Shown here one piece after another: positions 49,740 to 61,690 of a stretch of DNA of 64,000 nt. Below the pieces are notes generated by a model that saw nothing but the letters and a program-made list of their open reading frames with translations, searched no databases and was not told the origin of the DNA. The translations under genes were made by a program, and so were the position numbers. The stretch comes from Cyathus striatus. Taxonomy: Eukaryota > Basidiomycota > Agaricomycetes > Agaricales > Nidulariaceae. How positions within the stretch are numbered: the stretch's first letter is position 1; each line of letters begins with the position of its first letter. The stretch covers positions 1,798,001-1,862,000 of the forward strand of contig JAOVFP010000001.1 in the NCBI GenBank assembly GCA_025738555.1, written 5' to 3'.

Positions 49740-51160
49740 AGTAGTATGTAGTCCATATAGCAGTCATAACCACCATGGGAAAGTCCCTGTTTGATAGCAC
49801 TGTATAGCTCTCACTTCGCTTGTGGTAGCCTGTGATAGCTCAACATAGCATCATGTGATCACCATGTAGTACACTGTAGCAGTAAGTGAATGCAATATAT
49901 GCAATGAAAGCAACCAATCTATCTGAATTACATAGTGTATATAGGCTTTATACTTAAAAGACCATTACAACAATTACTATTCCCTATATGCATCCACTTC
50001 TTTTGCTTTGATTGAATCAATTATCACAAATATACATAGAATAAAAGCACATATAATATATTAGACTATGACAAACTAGTAATGCCTACAACAAAATGAC
50101 AAAACAACACTCCCAAGTTCAATACCTAACCTTCAATCCCAGACAGCCCTCAGATCCTTCTGCTCCCTACATACTGCAAAAAGCACAGCATGGTCTCATC
50201 AAATCATATGAGATATCCATCTCTGGAACATTCTACAACTATACCAGGTAGCAAATATTAGTCACACAATCAAGCACAACAGTGCAAGGTACTCACCACA
50301 AACTCCCAAGCAACCCCCAGCCCACATATCACCAACACACTCCAAGCATACAAGACACACATCCTGAGACCACAAACCCCCAAGTGACCTCCAGCCAACA
50401 CAACACTGACACCCTCCAAGCATGCAAGACACATATCCCAAGACCACACAACTACACTAGGCAAAAAACATTAGTCACACAACCGAGCACAACAATGCAA
50501 TGGACACACCATAAACCCGAGTGACCCCCAGCCCACAAGCACAAGCAGATTTCACCACTGTTGGTGGGAGGTAAGAGGAAGTAAGAGTAAGGAAGAAAGA
50601 GACATGCACAAAAAAATCTTCAAGCAAACCCAGAGCGGAGATTCATTGCATCACGTGATTAATATGTAAGCGATTGGCTGGAAACATCAACCAGCAAGTG
50701 CATGCGCAGCTGAGAACACTGCCACATGCCCACCTGGCCCCCTCTTCATTTCCTCCTCCCACTCATAATTCTCCATTTCATGTTACATTACTCAGTGTGG
50801 TATATATTATAAGTTAGAATAGGTAATCATCAAGGGATTCAAAGATGTAATATGTAAATTAGGCCTGTTCATATTGAAATCATCAAATAATAGTACTTCT
50901 GCATTATTACAAACATGATATATGGCATTAGAGAAAAAGAATTTAAGGAACTTATATAGTTTACATTATACCACATATAATGTACAAAGGTATATGTAGT
51001 TGGTTGTCTAATGTATATGAATCTATACCTCCTTCACTCTTTCATCTGTAGCCTATAATGTTCTATGAAGCAGTTCAGTGCCAGTATATTGTGCAATGCA
51101 TCATAAACTGCTGTTATGCAGTGCTATGCCACCTATACAGAGCTGTGTGGCTTGGCGGAT
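49740..51160. other. Spacer between accessory gene and transposase in element B
   Basis: No gene recognised. 50,270-50,545 has about three tandem units (roughly 65-120 bp) with CCCCCAGCCCACA, CTCCAAGCAT and CAAGACACACATCC. The missing N-terminal part of the transposase should lie here but was not recognisable. Confidence 0.45.
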
Positions 51161-51162
51161 GA

Positions 51163-52635
51163 TCAACATTGGCTACCAAGCTTGGCGCTTAGTTTGGTAG
51201 CCAGATTGGTATTTCCTGATGCAAAGAAATGTTCAGCTTTTGCTTTGAGTTTTTTCAAGATTGGTGCAATAGTTAAAGTAAGATTATGTTTCAATGAAAA
51301 TGATGCTACTCCAGGTACCACAATGGTACTTGGATCTGCATCAGATACATACAGCCAAACTCGTCCCTTGACTGGGCCAACTGTAGTGCTTTCAACAGCA
51401 CTACTGAAGTTGGCAGCATTCAAGTGATTCCCAAATGCATTTCCTCTAAGAATACCACCTACTTAGAGTTAGTACATATATATTTATACAAAAGATAGGT
51501 TTACCTTCACTTCTTGAAGAACCTTTGGGGCTAATCATAGCTATATCCAGGGTGTCTACTGTACCTGGTTTACTGGTGGTATGAGGTGGACTGACTGGTG
51601 GGCTAGTCATGACAATGTCTACCATATAATTGTAAGTTTTGGCAATATTTAGAAATGAGTAGTATATACCATCTTTGTTCTGGCTATTATTGTTTCCATC
51701 TGCAAAGAATAATAAATTAATATAAATATAAGTATTACCAAATTGTCCATACCTTTATCCTTACTAGTTTGGTCTTCTGTATGTTTTTCTTTATTAATAT
51801 CACCCCCTTTCAAGATGTTAGCTATAGTAATATAGATAAGATGTATTACTTACCATCACTGCTATCTGATTTGTCTTTATCACCAACACTTGATTCATTA
51901 CCTGAATCTTCGTTATTTTCTGCAATATAAGTGTTAGTAAAAATATATATAAGAGCTATCAATTGCAAACCTTTGCTTTTACTTTCATTATTGGCTTCAG
52001 ATCCATCAGATTCACTTTCTTCTTCAACTGTAGAAGATATAAGTATTTAGATACACATTTTTTGGAATATTTTCTTACATTTTTCCATGTCTGAATGATG
52101 CTTACAAGAAACAGTGAAGGTTGAAGCTGCTGGTTGAGGTACATTAAGGGGTGGACCTCGCTTTGGAGGAGCAATGGGAAGGCCACTCTCCTCCAGTACC
52201 CTTTCAGCACTAAGTATTAAATATATTATCAGTACATAAATATTGTATAAATACATATAATACATATGCAGTAAGATCAGGAACACCCTCTGCATCTGCA
52301 GCAGCATCCTCAGCTGCTTTCTTTTCTGAAGTTTTCCTACAAAATTATTAGTGAGGCAGTGGAAGAAAGATCTGAAACCATACTGAGTTTTTTTCCCTTT
52401 TTTGCCTTTTACAATCTTTTTAACCTGTTTTTCCTGCACATTTTCAGCCTCCTCTTCATCCAAGATGGGTATATTGGCCTTCTTTTGTTGGTGGCTGAGC
52501 TGTGAGATCAGTAGCAGAAGTACCACACTTGTGAGACTCAGTGCGAGTCTCCTGTGTAGCTGATGGTGGTGCAGATTCAGTAGGAAGGATACTGGAAGCC
52601 TGAGTGGTAGCAGAGTGAGTAGAGTGACAAGCCAT
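51163..52635 (-). pseudogene. Accessory gene of element B
   Basis: Partner of the gene at 16,237-18,543. From ATG 52,635-52,633: a Ser/Thr/Pro-rich N-terminus, a Lys-rich stretch VKKIVKGKKGKK (near 52,400), a proline-rich piece, several short acidic exons rich in Ser/Asp/Asn (51,760-52,030), DIVMTSPPVSPP (near 51,610), then GGILRGNAFGN across a junction at about 51,430-51,480 and a final exon with PVKGRVWLYVSDAD, ending at 51,163. DIVM.SP and GGIL.GNA.GN align with the F copy. F continues past this point while B stops, so B may be truncated at the C-terminus. Function unknown; its constant place upstream of the transposase suggests a role in transposition. Confidence 0.6.
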
Positions 52636-52869
52636 TGTGTGGAAATGTGTTAGAATGCTTTGAAATGGTGAGATGGTAGTGGTTGAGAAGAAAGAGATGG
52701 GGATTGATGCATACCAATGACTTGGAAGGTGCACAGCACATGCATGATCAAAAGACTAAAAATATGTGGCCTTTCATAGGCTATACTAGACACAGATAAA
52801 TATATATTGTATTTGATTGGCTACAGAACATGATTACATAATCTACTCGGCCTTCCTCTCCCCAAAACA

Positions 52870-54185
52870 CAGCCTCAAGGCAGGACAGCACAGGGGAAGG
52901 AGGTAGGGGGTGGAGATGGTGCAGGAGGAGACAAGAGGGTAGAGACAAGGGGGAGCAAACAAGGGGGAGACAACAAGGGGAAGATGACACCTACACTTGT
53001 CACTTGTGAGATGGCACATGGGGAGAAGACAAGAGGGAGGAGACAAGAGGAAGACAATGAGGGAGAGATGATGCCTACACTCATCACTTGTGAGATGGCA
53101 CAGGGGGAGGAGATGAGGAGGAGATGATGCCTACACCTGTCACTTGCAAGACAGCACAGGGGGAGGAGACAAGGGGGAGATGAGGGGGAGACGATGCCTA
53201 TGCTCATCACTTGTGAGATGGTGCATGAGGAGGAGATGAGGGGGAGATGAGGGGGAGACAATGCCTACACCTGTCACTTACGAGATGGTGCAGGGGGAGG
53301 AAACAAGGGGGAGATGCTACACTCATCACTTGCAAGATGGTGCATGGGGAGAAGACAAGGGGGAGGAGACAAGAGGAAGATGACGAGGGGGAGATGATGC
53401 CTATGCTTGTCACTTGCAAGACAGCACAGGGGGAGGAGGCGAGGGGTAGACAATGCCTATGCTTGTCACTTGTGAGATGGCACAGGGGGAGGAGGCGAGG
53501 GGTAGACAATGCCTACGCTTGTCACTTGCAAGATGGCGCAGGGGGAGAAGACAAGGGGGAGACATGCCTATGCTCATCACTTGCAAGATGGTGCAGAGGG
53601 AGGAGGCAAGGGGTAGACAATGCCTATGCTCGTCACTTGTGAGATGGCACAGGGGGAGGAGGCAAGGAGGAGACGAGGGGGGGAGACGACTGACACCTGC
53701 ACTTGCCACTTGCAAGATGGTGCAGGGGGAGGAGGCAATAGGGTAGAGATTCTTGTCACTTGCAAGACGAGGTGGTGGGAGAAGGTGGGGTGCATGTGCT
53801 CATCATTTGTGAGACAAAGTGCAGGGGACAGCTGCTCATCCTCATCATTTGTGAGACAAGGTGTTGAGAGGAGGAAGGGGATGTGTGCTTGTCATTTGTG
53901 AGATGAGGCACAGGGGAGGAAGAGGGAGGATGACTGCTTGTCCTCGTCACTTGCAAGACGAGGCAGTGGGTGGAGGAAAGGGACATGTGCTCATCATTTG
54001 CGAGATGAGGTGCAGGGGAGGAAGAGGGGGGATGGCCACTTGTCCTTGTCACTTGCAAGATGAGGCAGTGGGAGGAGGAAAGGGACATGCACTCGTCATT
54101 TGCGAGACAAGACGCAGGGGAGGAGCTGAGGGGGTGAAGATAGCATATGTGCTCATCGCTTGTGAGACAGCGCAGGTGAAGGAGG
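52870..54185. repeat. Minisatellite of element B (about 52-bp unit)
   Basis: Over twenty units with the core CACTTGTGAGATGGCACAGG, GGGGAGGAGACAAGG and GATGCCTACACT. It changes gradually along its length and continues beyond the LTR fragment at 54,934-55,130, with a different GGGCTTGAGGCAATGACATG unit at 55,240-55,470. Open frames on both strands are artefacts. Confidence 0.85.
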
Positions 54186-54933
54186 TAATACATCTAGTGT
54201 AGTTCTACCCACTATAAAACATTTATTTCATCTAACCATGCTGAACCAGCACTGTGCATCAGCACACCATAGGCACCTGGATAGGCCTGAGACCCAGCAT
54301 TCCTGGCCAGCTTATTCAGTGTTTCCCATTTCCATGCATCAAAGTGCACGGCATCACGCCTTCGTATGGAGCATCTCACCTGCAGGACGATTTATTGTTC
54401 TTCGTTATCTTCCCATATGGACGCATTCTTGGCACTCGTATGTTTGTACATGCATGAATTACTCTGGTCCATCCCAGACGTCTGTATCCAGTCCAAAAGT
54501 CTATCTTACTGCTTAGCTAATGTGTAAATTACTGTATTTGTCCTAACTATATAGTTCCTCTAGCCGTAGTCCTGTATGATATTTAATAGGTAGAGTAAAG
54601 TAGGGGAAGGCAGTCTCCTGTGCCCTGAGAAATACAATCTAGCATCGTGCTTAAGTATTTGTGTGAGCTTTGAGATTCTAAGTGCAACGCGAAGTGTGAA
54701 GTCATAAGCCCATGTTAAGTCCGAGATTAAGGAACATGCATCAAAACGTTCGCTAAGTGTGCACTCCCTCTCAAACGTCGGTTTTCGACACCATTTCTAT
54801 ACCTTACTTCGCCCGGAAGCACCTTGCATCCGAGTCTTACCCACCAAGCACTTTCTTAGTGAGCGTACATGGTGTGAGTTTTATTATTAATATTTACATT
54901 TACACTACGTTGCACTAAACTAGGTACTTTAGG
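54186..54933 (+). mobile_element. Second, internally shortened copy of the LTR-like element
   Basis: Begins TAATACATCTAGTGTAG and ends CTAGGTACTTTA, and aligns with 48,401-49,470 except for about 320 bp missing near the start (the part holding the TATA-like box). Inserted within the minisatellite. A flanking duplication was not clear. Confidence 0.75.
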
Positions 54934-55570
54934 GGCGAGGGAGGAGACAAGGGGTGGAGGTGGCATGTGGTCATCACTTGCAAGACAATGCATGGGAAAG
55001 AACCGAGGGGGTGGATATGACATATGCACTTATCACTTGTGAGATGGCACAGGAGGGGGAAGCAATGGGGTGGAGACAGCACATGCACTCGCCACTTGTG
55101 AGATGGCACAGGTGAAGGAAGCGAAGATGAGATGAAAAAACATACCTGTAGCCTGTATGTGTTCTCACATGCATGACCTTCACACCAAGCTGCACCTATT
55201 ATTGATCTTGTAATCGATTTGTTGCCTGCCAAAACGGATAGTTTGAGGCAACAACATGGGACTGTAGCATGGGCTTGAGGTGATGATGTGAGACTGTGAG
55301 TGGGCTTGATGCAATGACATGGGACCATGAATGGGCTTGAGGCAATGACAAAGTGGGAATGTTGAGGCTGGCACTAGGTGACAAAGAGGAAATGGTGAGG
55401 TGGGCTTGAGGCGACAACATGGGAGCTTGAGTCATTGACATGGGAGGGTGAGGTGCTGACATGGGAGACAAAAAAAATGCACTGGGAAAAAACAGACCAT
55501 ATGAGGAAAGTGCGATATTGCTGGTAGATATGTAGCATGGTGAAAAAAGGTATAGTAAGGCTGCTTGGTA

Positions 55571-55633
55571 TAGTGGTATATTGTACACTTTATTATCTCA
55601 CATGATCTCTCTGTAGTGTGAGGGTTCAATTTG
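55571..55633 (+). other. tRNA-like Pol III promoter in element B
   Basis: Box A-like TAGTGGTATAT (55,571-55,581, resembling the TAGTGGTTA form of Glu/Asp tRNAs) and box B-like GGTTCAATTTG (55,623-55,633), 41 nt apart. It faces the 5' (right) end of element B, as in F and E. Confidence 0.5.
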
Positions 55634-55734
55634 TGCTTGTTGCAAAATTTTTATTCTATATTAATAATACATACAACTAGTAATAGTAAGTAACTGAGCT
55701 GGTACATTAGTAAAGTAAATGTAGTCTGGTTCCA

Positions 55735-55985
55735 CCATAGGTCCAGCTGGAGTCCAGGTGAGTTCCAAAAGGATTTGGTCTGCTGGAATTCCTGCTGAAC
55801 TGGCTGGACTCCTGGTTGACTCCAGGTGGACTTAAACTGGACTGGGCTTGAAAAAATTGGCAGGACTTGCAGCTAAAATGAGTCCAGCTGGAGTCTGCCT
55901 GGATTCCATGGACTATCTGGAAAATCCTTGGAGTCCATCCAGATAGTCCATGGAATCCACGGAGTCCACCTGAAGTCTGGCCGGA
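55735..55985. repeat. Subterminal TCCAGGTGGA-type array of element B (right)
   Basis: Units such as AGTCCAGGTGAGTTCC, GACTCCAGGTGGACTT and GGAGTCCATCCAGATAGTCC, next to the right TIR. Confidence 0.7.
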
Positions 55986-56018
55986 ATGGGGGGGGAGTGT
56001 AAAGACCTTGATCTATCA

Positions 56019-56390
56019 GGTGATCATAAACAATCATTAGTTGTTCTAATTGAATACTACTATTGTATGAATATTTCAGGTGATCATAAACAATCATTAA
56101 TTGTGTCAAATTCAATACTAATTCTATATCATGGTTTAGGTGATCATAAACAATCATTGATTGATTCTAATTGAATACTAATACTATATGAATAGTTTAG
56201 ATGATCATAAACAATCATTGATTGTTGCTCAATGAATACTACATTTGTATGCAACTTTTAGGTGATCATAAACAATCATTAATTAAATCTAATTGAATAT
56301 TATTATTGTGTTAGTCTCTTAAGTGATCATAAATAATCATTGATTGTTTCTAATTGAATATTACAATTGTATGGGTGTAGTAGCATCACA
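56019..56390 (+). repeat. Outer array of element C, left arm (continuation)
   Basis: Units of about 60 bp containing GATCATAAACAATCATTGAT and CTAATTGAATACTA, continuous with 45,970-46,139 once element B is taken out. Confidence 0.88.
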
Positions 56391-56394
56391 TATA

Positions 56395-58728
56395 GAGGGG
56401 TGCCAGCCATTTTGATCATATAACAGCAGTGTTATATGATTGCCCCAATCGAATAAGCCATGCCATTTTATGATTGGGATCATAAACAATCATTGAGGTT
56501 CTAATTCAATACTACTATTGTATGAATGTATTAAATGATCATAAGCAATCATTGATTGTTTCTAATTGGATATTACTATTGTATGGATGGCTAGGTGATC
56601 ATAAACAATCACTGATTGTTTTTAATTGAATACTACTATTGTATGAATGTATTAGGTGATCATAGACAATCATTGATTTATCTAATTGAATATTAGTATG
56701 AATGGAGAGACAATCATAAACAATCATTGATTTTCTCTAATTGAATATTATTATTGTATGGATGGTGAGGTGATCATAAACAATCATTGATTTTTACTAA
56801 TTGAATATTAGTATGAATGGTGAGGTGGTCATAAACACTAAGAAGCAACTGGAATGAAAAATGTAGAGTGTGTATATAAGTTCATTGACATTTTACAATC
56901 AAGACTAGAGATATGATATAATGGTATTGAACTATGTAACTCTACATCACATCAAACTTACACATCTCAAACATTAGATGATCATGATTCTTGTATTGCT
57001 ATTGGTTATACTGATATCTTCAATACACATTATTGAGTCACATATCTGCTTACTCTATATAACTACATGACAGTTTGCTTTATTGATACAGAGAGGTAAT
57101 GTAAACTATCTCCACTCTTACTGATATTGTGACACAATGTACAGCAGGCAAATTGCCTGTACCATAGAATTGGGCTTATTTCTCTTTTTGATACTCAGCT
57201 CACTACCATTGTTCTGTACCTATTTTAGTACAGTACATTACATTCATTAAATATAGGTGACTTTCCCTTACTAGTACCTGTGGATATATAGATGTGCTAT
57301 CAACTCACAAATTCTTTGTCTTAGAATTTCCTTCAACTCAGAAACTTCTTTTATGATAATCAGGTTCACTTCTATACTGCTGTATGTGTTGATGTCTCTG
57401 ATAAATGTTGCTTATCCTTGTACATGCATGGCTTAATCTTTGTGATAAGCATATGACTACTGGCAGAATGAATCAGGTAACTACTCAGACAGCATCAGGA
57501 AGTGGTCCATGCACATACTACTGCTGAGTATCCATCTATTAATATAGTTTTCAATTTGCCACCTATACTAAGAGCATGACAAGTGTTATACTTACAAAGC
57601 ATAACAAATGTAATACAGTGAGAAATGTAATGACACACATAGGACATGTAATGTGAATCAAAAGATTAATACCCAAGAAAGGCAAGATTTCAAAGCATGA
57701 CAAATGTAAGAATGTGAAAAGTGTGACGAGCGCTAAAAGTGTGACGAATGTGACGCGTGTGACACACATGAAAAGCATGACACACATGAAAAGCGTGACG
57801 CGCGTGAAAAGCGTGACGCGCGTGAAAAGCGTGACTAACATGAAGCGCGGGAATACATGTGATAACTGTGACGTGCGAGAATATATGTAACAATTGTGAC
57901 ATACATAAAAAGCGTGACGCGTGTGACTAATATGAAGCGCGGGAATATATGTGACAATTGTGACGCGCGAGACGAACGTGATACACGGGAATATATGTGA
58001 CTAACGTGACGTGCAGGAAATATGTGACGCGCAGGAAGATGTGTCACAATTGTGACATGTGAGGAAATGTGACAAATCCATACAGTAGCAATATCCAATT
58101 AGTAGTTATCATTGATTGCTTATGATTGCCTAACCATCCATACTAATATTCAATTAGTGAAGATCAATGATTGTTTATGATTGCCTAACCATCCATACTA
58201 ATATTCAATTAGTAAAAATCAATAATTTTTTATGATTGCCTAATCACTATTTAATATTAATATTGAATTAGAAAACATCAATGATTGCTTATAATTGCCT
58301 CTCCATTCATACTAATATTCAATTAGTAAAAATCAATGATTGTTTATGATCACCTCACCATCCATACAATAATAATATTCAATTAGAGAAAATCAATGAT
58401 TGTTTATGATTGTCTCTCCATTCATACTAATATTCAATTAGATAAATCAATGATTGTCTATGATCACCTAATACATTCATACAATAGTAGTATTCAATTA
58501 AAAACAATCAGTGATTGTTTATGATCACCTAGCCATCCATACAATAGTAATATCCAATTAGAAACAATCAATAATTGCTTATGATCATTTAATACATTCA
58601 TACAATAGTAGTATTGAATTAGAACCTCAATGATTGTTTATGATCCCAATCATAAAATGGCATGGCTTATTCGATTGGGGCAATCATATAACACTGCTGT
58701 TATATGATCAAAATGGCTGGCACCCCTC
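56395..58728. mobile_element. Element D: family-2 palindromic transposon, 2334 bp, nested in element C
   Basis: Both ends read GAGGGGTGCCAGCC, with a TIR of about 120 bp including TGATCATATAACAGCAGTGT and GATTGGGATCATAAACAATC. Outer arrays at 56,470-56,830 and 58,085-58,640 (inverted), a core at 56,850-57,560 matching element A, and one GTGACGCG array at 57,715-58,080. No gene. A 7-bp target duplication could not be recognised. Confidence 0.82.
57715..58080 (-). repeat. CpG-rich GTGACGCG array in element D
   Basis: About a dozen units with GTGACGCGCGTGAAAAGC or GTGACAATTGTGACGCG. Unlike its surroundings it is dense in CpG. Confidence 0.85.
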
Positions 58729-58734
58729 CATTCC

Positions 58735-59460
58735 GCACATCACATATGTCACACTTATTCTCGCTTATTGCATTTGTCACATTCTTCCTGTGTGTCACAT
58801 ATGTCACAAATATTCCTGCACATTGCATTTGTCACATTCATCCTGCGCGTCACATATGTCACACTTATTCCCGTGCATCGCATTTGTCACGTTCTTCCTG
58901 CGCGTCACATATGTCACACTTATTCCCGCGCATCGCATTTGTCACGTTCATCCCGCGTGTCACATATGTCACAAATATTCCCGCGCACCGCATTTGTCAC
59001 GTTCTTACGCGCGTCACATATGTCACACTTATTCCCGCGCTGCACATTTGTCATCACATATGTCACACCTATTCCTGTGCTTCACATCTGTCACATTCTT
59101 ACTATTTTCCGTGCTTGAAATATTTCCCACGCATCACGTTTGTCACGCTTTGAATGCGTGTTACATTTGTCACATGTTCGAGGTGCATCATATTTGTCAT
59201 TCTTGAAACATGCATCACATCTGTCACATCATTGATGCAAATTATATATATTACACTTGAAACACACATCACAGTCTATAATACACTTCACATATGTCAC
59301 ACTTTAAGCGCATCGCATCTGTCACATTTTCGATGCATGTCACAATTGTCACGCTTGAAACACATGTCACATCTGCCATATGTTTGATGTGTGTCACATT
59401 TGTCAAGTTTAAATGAGTCTTACATATGTCATGATTTGAAGATGTGTTACATTTGTTTAT
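58735..59460 (+). repeat. Inner TGTCAC array, left arm of element C
   Basis: Units of about 40 bp with CACATATGTCACACTTATTCC and GCGCATCGCATTTGTCACG. CpG-rich between 58,840 and 59,060, then degenerate. Confidence 0.88.
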
Positions 59461-60840
59461 GAGGTGCATTGCATGTTTCACACATGTCTTGTTGGTATCC
59501 AGTTTTTTATCATCTCAGACAAGGGTGAATCAGGTTGATGAAAATATTGTACAACCTGATTTTGTTATCAATTAGAATATCTGTCAAAATGTGTCAGATT
59601 ACCAATCTGTCAGGAAATTCTAAATATGCACAACAATATAGCTGTCTGATTTATGTATAATATTTTCAATAATCTGAACCCATCTATTTGTTACTACATC
59701 TGTCACACTACAAATTTAATAGTATTTCCTAATTGTTAATAAAATCAGAGTGTACCATATTTTCCACAACCTAATTTTGGCCTGTCTGAGGTGCATGTGT
59801 GTAACATCTTTCAAGTACATTGCAAGCTTTCACAAATGTAATGCTTAAAGTGCATTTCTGCACCTCAGATTTGTTATATTTTTGTTCTAAAATCCCATGT
59901 GGGGTATGTTGTGTATATCTGACCCAGAACATAACTACAATTATAAGGTACTGAACCTTTGACAGCCAAGTTTTGAAAGGGTACAAAATGTTTTATATTC
60001 AGGACAAGAGATGCGATGAAATGGCTAAGTAATAACTATAAAGATTAGTCTGGATGTGAAAGATGATGATGTTGTGGATAACATATATGATAAAATGATG
60101 AATATATGTGATTTCACATACACCAAACTTAAACATCTCAGATATTAGATGATCTTATATCTCCAATTCATATAATTGAGTCACATATCAGATTACTCTA
60201 TATGACTACATGACAGTTTCTACATTTTATTGAAACAAATATATAATGAAAACAATCCCCACTCTTAATGATAGTGTCACAATCAATATTCACATCTAAT
60301 TGTTATATGTGTTCAAGTATGAAAACTCCATTCTGTACTATTCTGCTCTTTCTTGAATCTGGCCTAGTTATCATTATTTAACTTGCTTTTCTATTCTATA
60401 TTTTAGTATCAATTACATCATCACCTTCTATTCTTCTTGTGATATTCCTGAAGGATGCATTTGTCTCTTCTCTCTTGCTTAATGCTTACTATCATTTCTC
60501 TATAGTTATGTGCAGCATTGTCATTCACAGGACCCCTGGTTACAATAGGTAGTGATTATGCAACAAATAGGGATAGCTGACTGTATGCAATTGACTGAGA
60601 GTAAAATGTGGCATCACTTAGTGCTGATTCTCTGGTTATGAACTGTATCAGAATATTTCCATAATAAACTTGTTCAAACCTCATCAATGTGTTATCATCA
60701 TGACACATATGACATGCTATTCCATGCATGTTCAAAGTGTTACAAACATAATACATATAAAGAATGTAAACATCAAAACCATGACAGATATGCATGCATA
60801 TCTGACAAATGTGATGCATGTTTCAAGTGTGACAATTTGT
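59460..60840. other. Interior of element C with conserved noncoding core
   Basis: 59,960-60,310 matches the cores of elements A and D (TTGAGTCACATATCAG, a CTACATGACAGTTTCT-like run, CCCCACTCTTAATGATAG). Flanking AT-rich DNA contains CTCAGACA...AATCAGG motifs also seen at 44,090-44,130. No supported gene. Confidence 0.6.
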
Positions 60841-60844
60841 GTCG

Positions 60845-61690
60845 AAAATGTGACAGATGTGACGCGCTTAAAGCGTGACATGTGTGAAGTTTATTATAGA
60901 CTGTGATGTGTGTTTCAAGTGTAATATATATAATTCACATGAATGATGTGACAGATGTGACGTGCCTCAAGGATGTGACAGACATGATACATGTTTCAAG
61001 CATGACAAATATGATGCACCTCGAACATGTAACAAATGTAACATTCAAAGTGTGACAAACATGATGTGTGGGAAATATTTCAAGTACCGAAAATATGTAA
61101 TGTGTGGGAATATGTGTGACATATGTGACGCGCAGGAAGAACGTGACAAATGCGATGCGCGGGAATAAGTGTGACATATGTGACGCGCGGGATGAACGTG
61201 ACAAATGCGATGCGCGGGAATAAGTGTGACATATGTGACGCGCAGTAAGAACGTGACTGTGATATATGTGATGCTACTACACCCATACAATTGTAATATT
61301 CAATTAGAAACAATCAATGATTGTTTATGATTGCCTAAAAGATGCATACAAATGTAGTATTCATTGAGCAACAATCAATGATTGTTTATGATCATCTAAA
61401 CCATTCATATAGTATTAGTGTTCAATTAGAATTAATCAATGATTGTTTATGATCACCTAAACCATGATATAGAATTAGTATTGAATTTGACACAATTAAT
61501 GATTTTTTATGATCACCTGAAATATTCATACAATAGTAGTATTCAATTAGGACAACTAATGATTGTTTATGATCACCTGATAGATCTCACAATAGTAGTA
61601 TTCAATTAGAAGCAATAAATGATTGTTTATGATCACCTGAAATATTCATACAATAGTAGTATTCAATTAGAACAACTAATGATTGTTTAT
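60845..61690 (-). repeat. Right-arm arrays of element C (inverted)
   Basis: GTGACATATGTGACGCGCGGG units (61,110-61,260 are the best kept and CpG-rich), then GATTGTTTATGATCACCT units (61,310-61,690), followed by the TIR. Confidence 0.85.

Larger units (their letters stand above)
46150..56008 (-). mobile_element. Element B: family-1 transposon with CxC5/CxC6 transposase, nested in element C
   Basis: Left end AGTACTTTACACTCCCCC, right end (reverse complement) AGGTCTTTACACTCCCCC. Flanks agatctatcc and tgatctatca are a 10-bp duplication with one change each; the undisturbed copy of the site, TGAGATCTATCA, survives in the opposite arm of element C at about 61,577-61,592. Order from the right (5') end inward: TIR; subterminal TCCAGGTGGA motifs; tRNA-like boxes; minisatellite; accessory gene; transposase; left subterminal TCCAGGTGGA array (46,180-46,640). 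This is the same order as in element F, in inverse orientation. Confidence 0.88.

Noticed and set aside
52843..54202. Many overlapping frames of about 100 residues on both strands
   Set aside because: Minisatellite artefacts; the same peptides recur out of phase with each repeat unit.
58735..59460. CRISPR-like array of roughly 30-40 bp units
   Set aside because: Units are contiguous without unique spacers, the genome is eukaryotic, and the array is part of a transposon arm.
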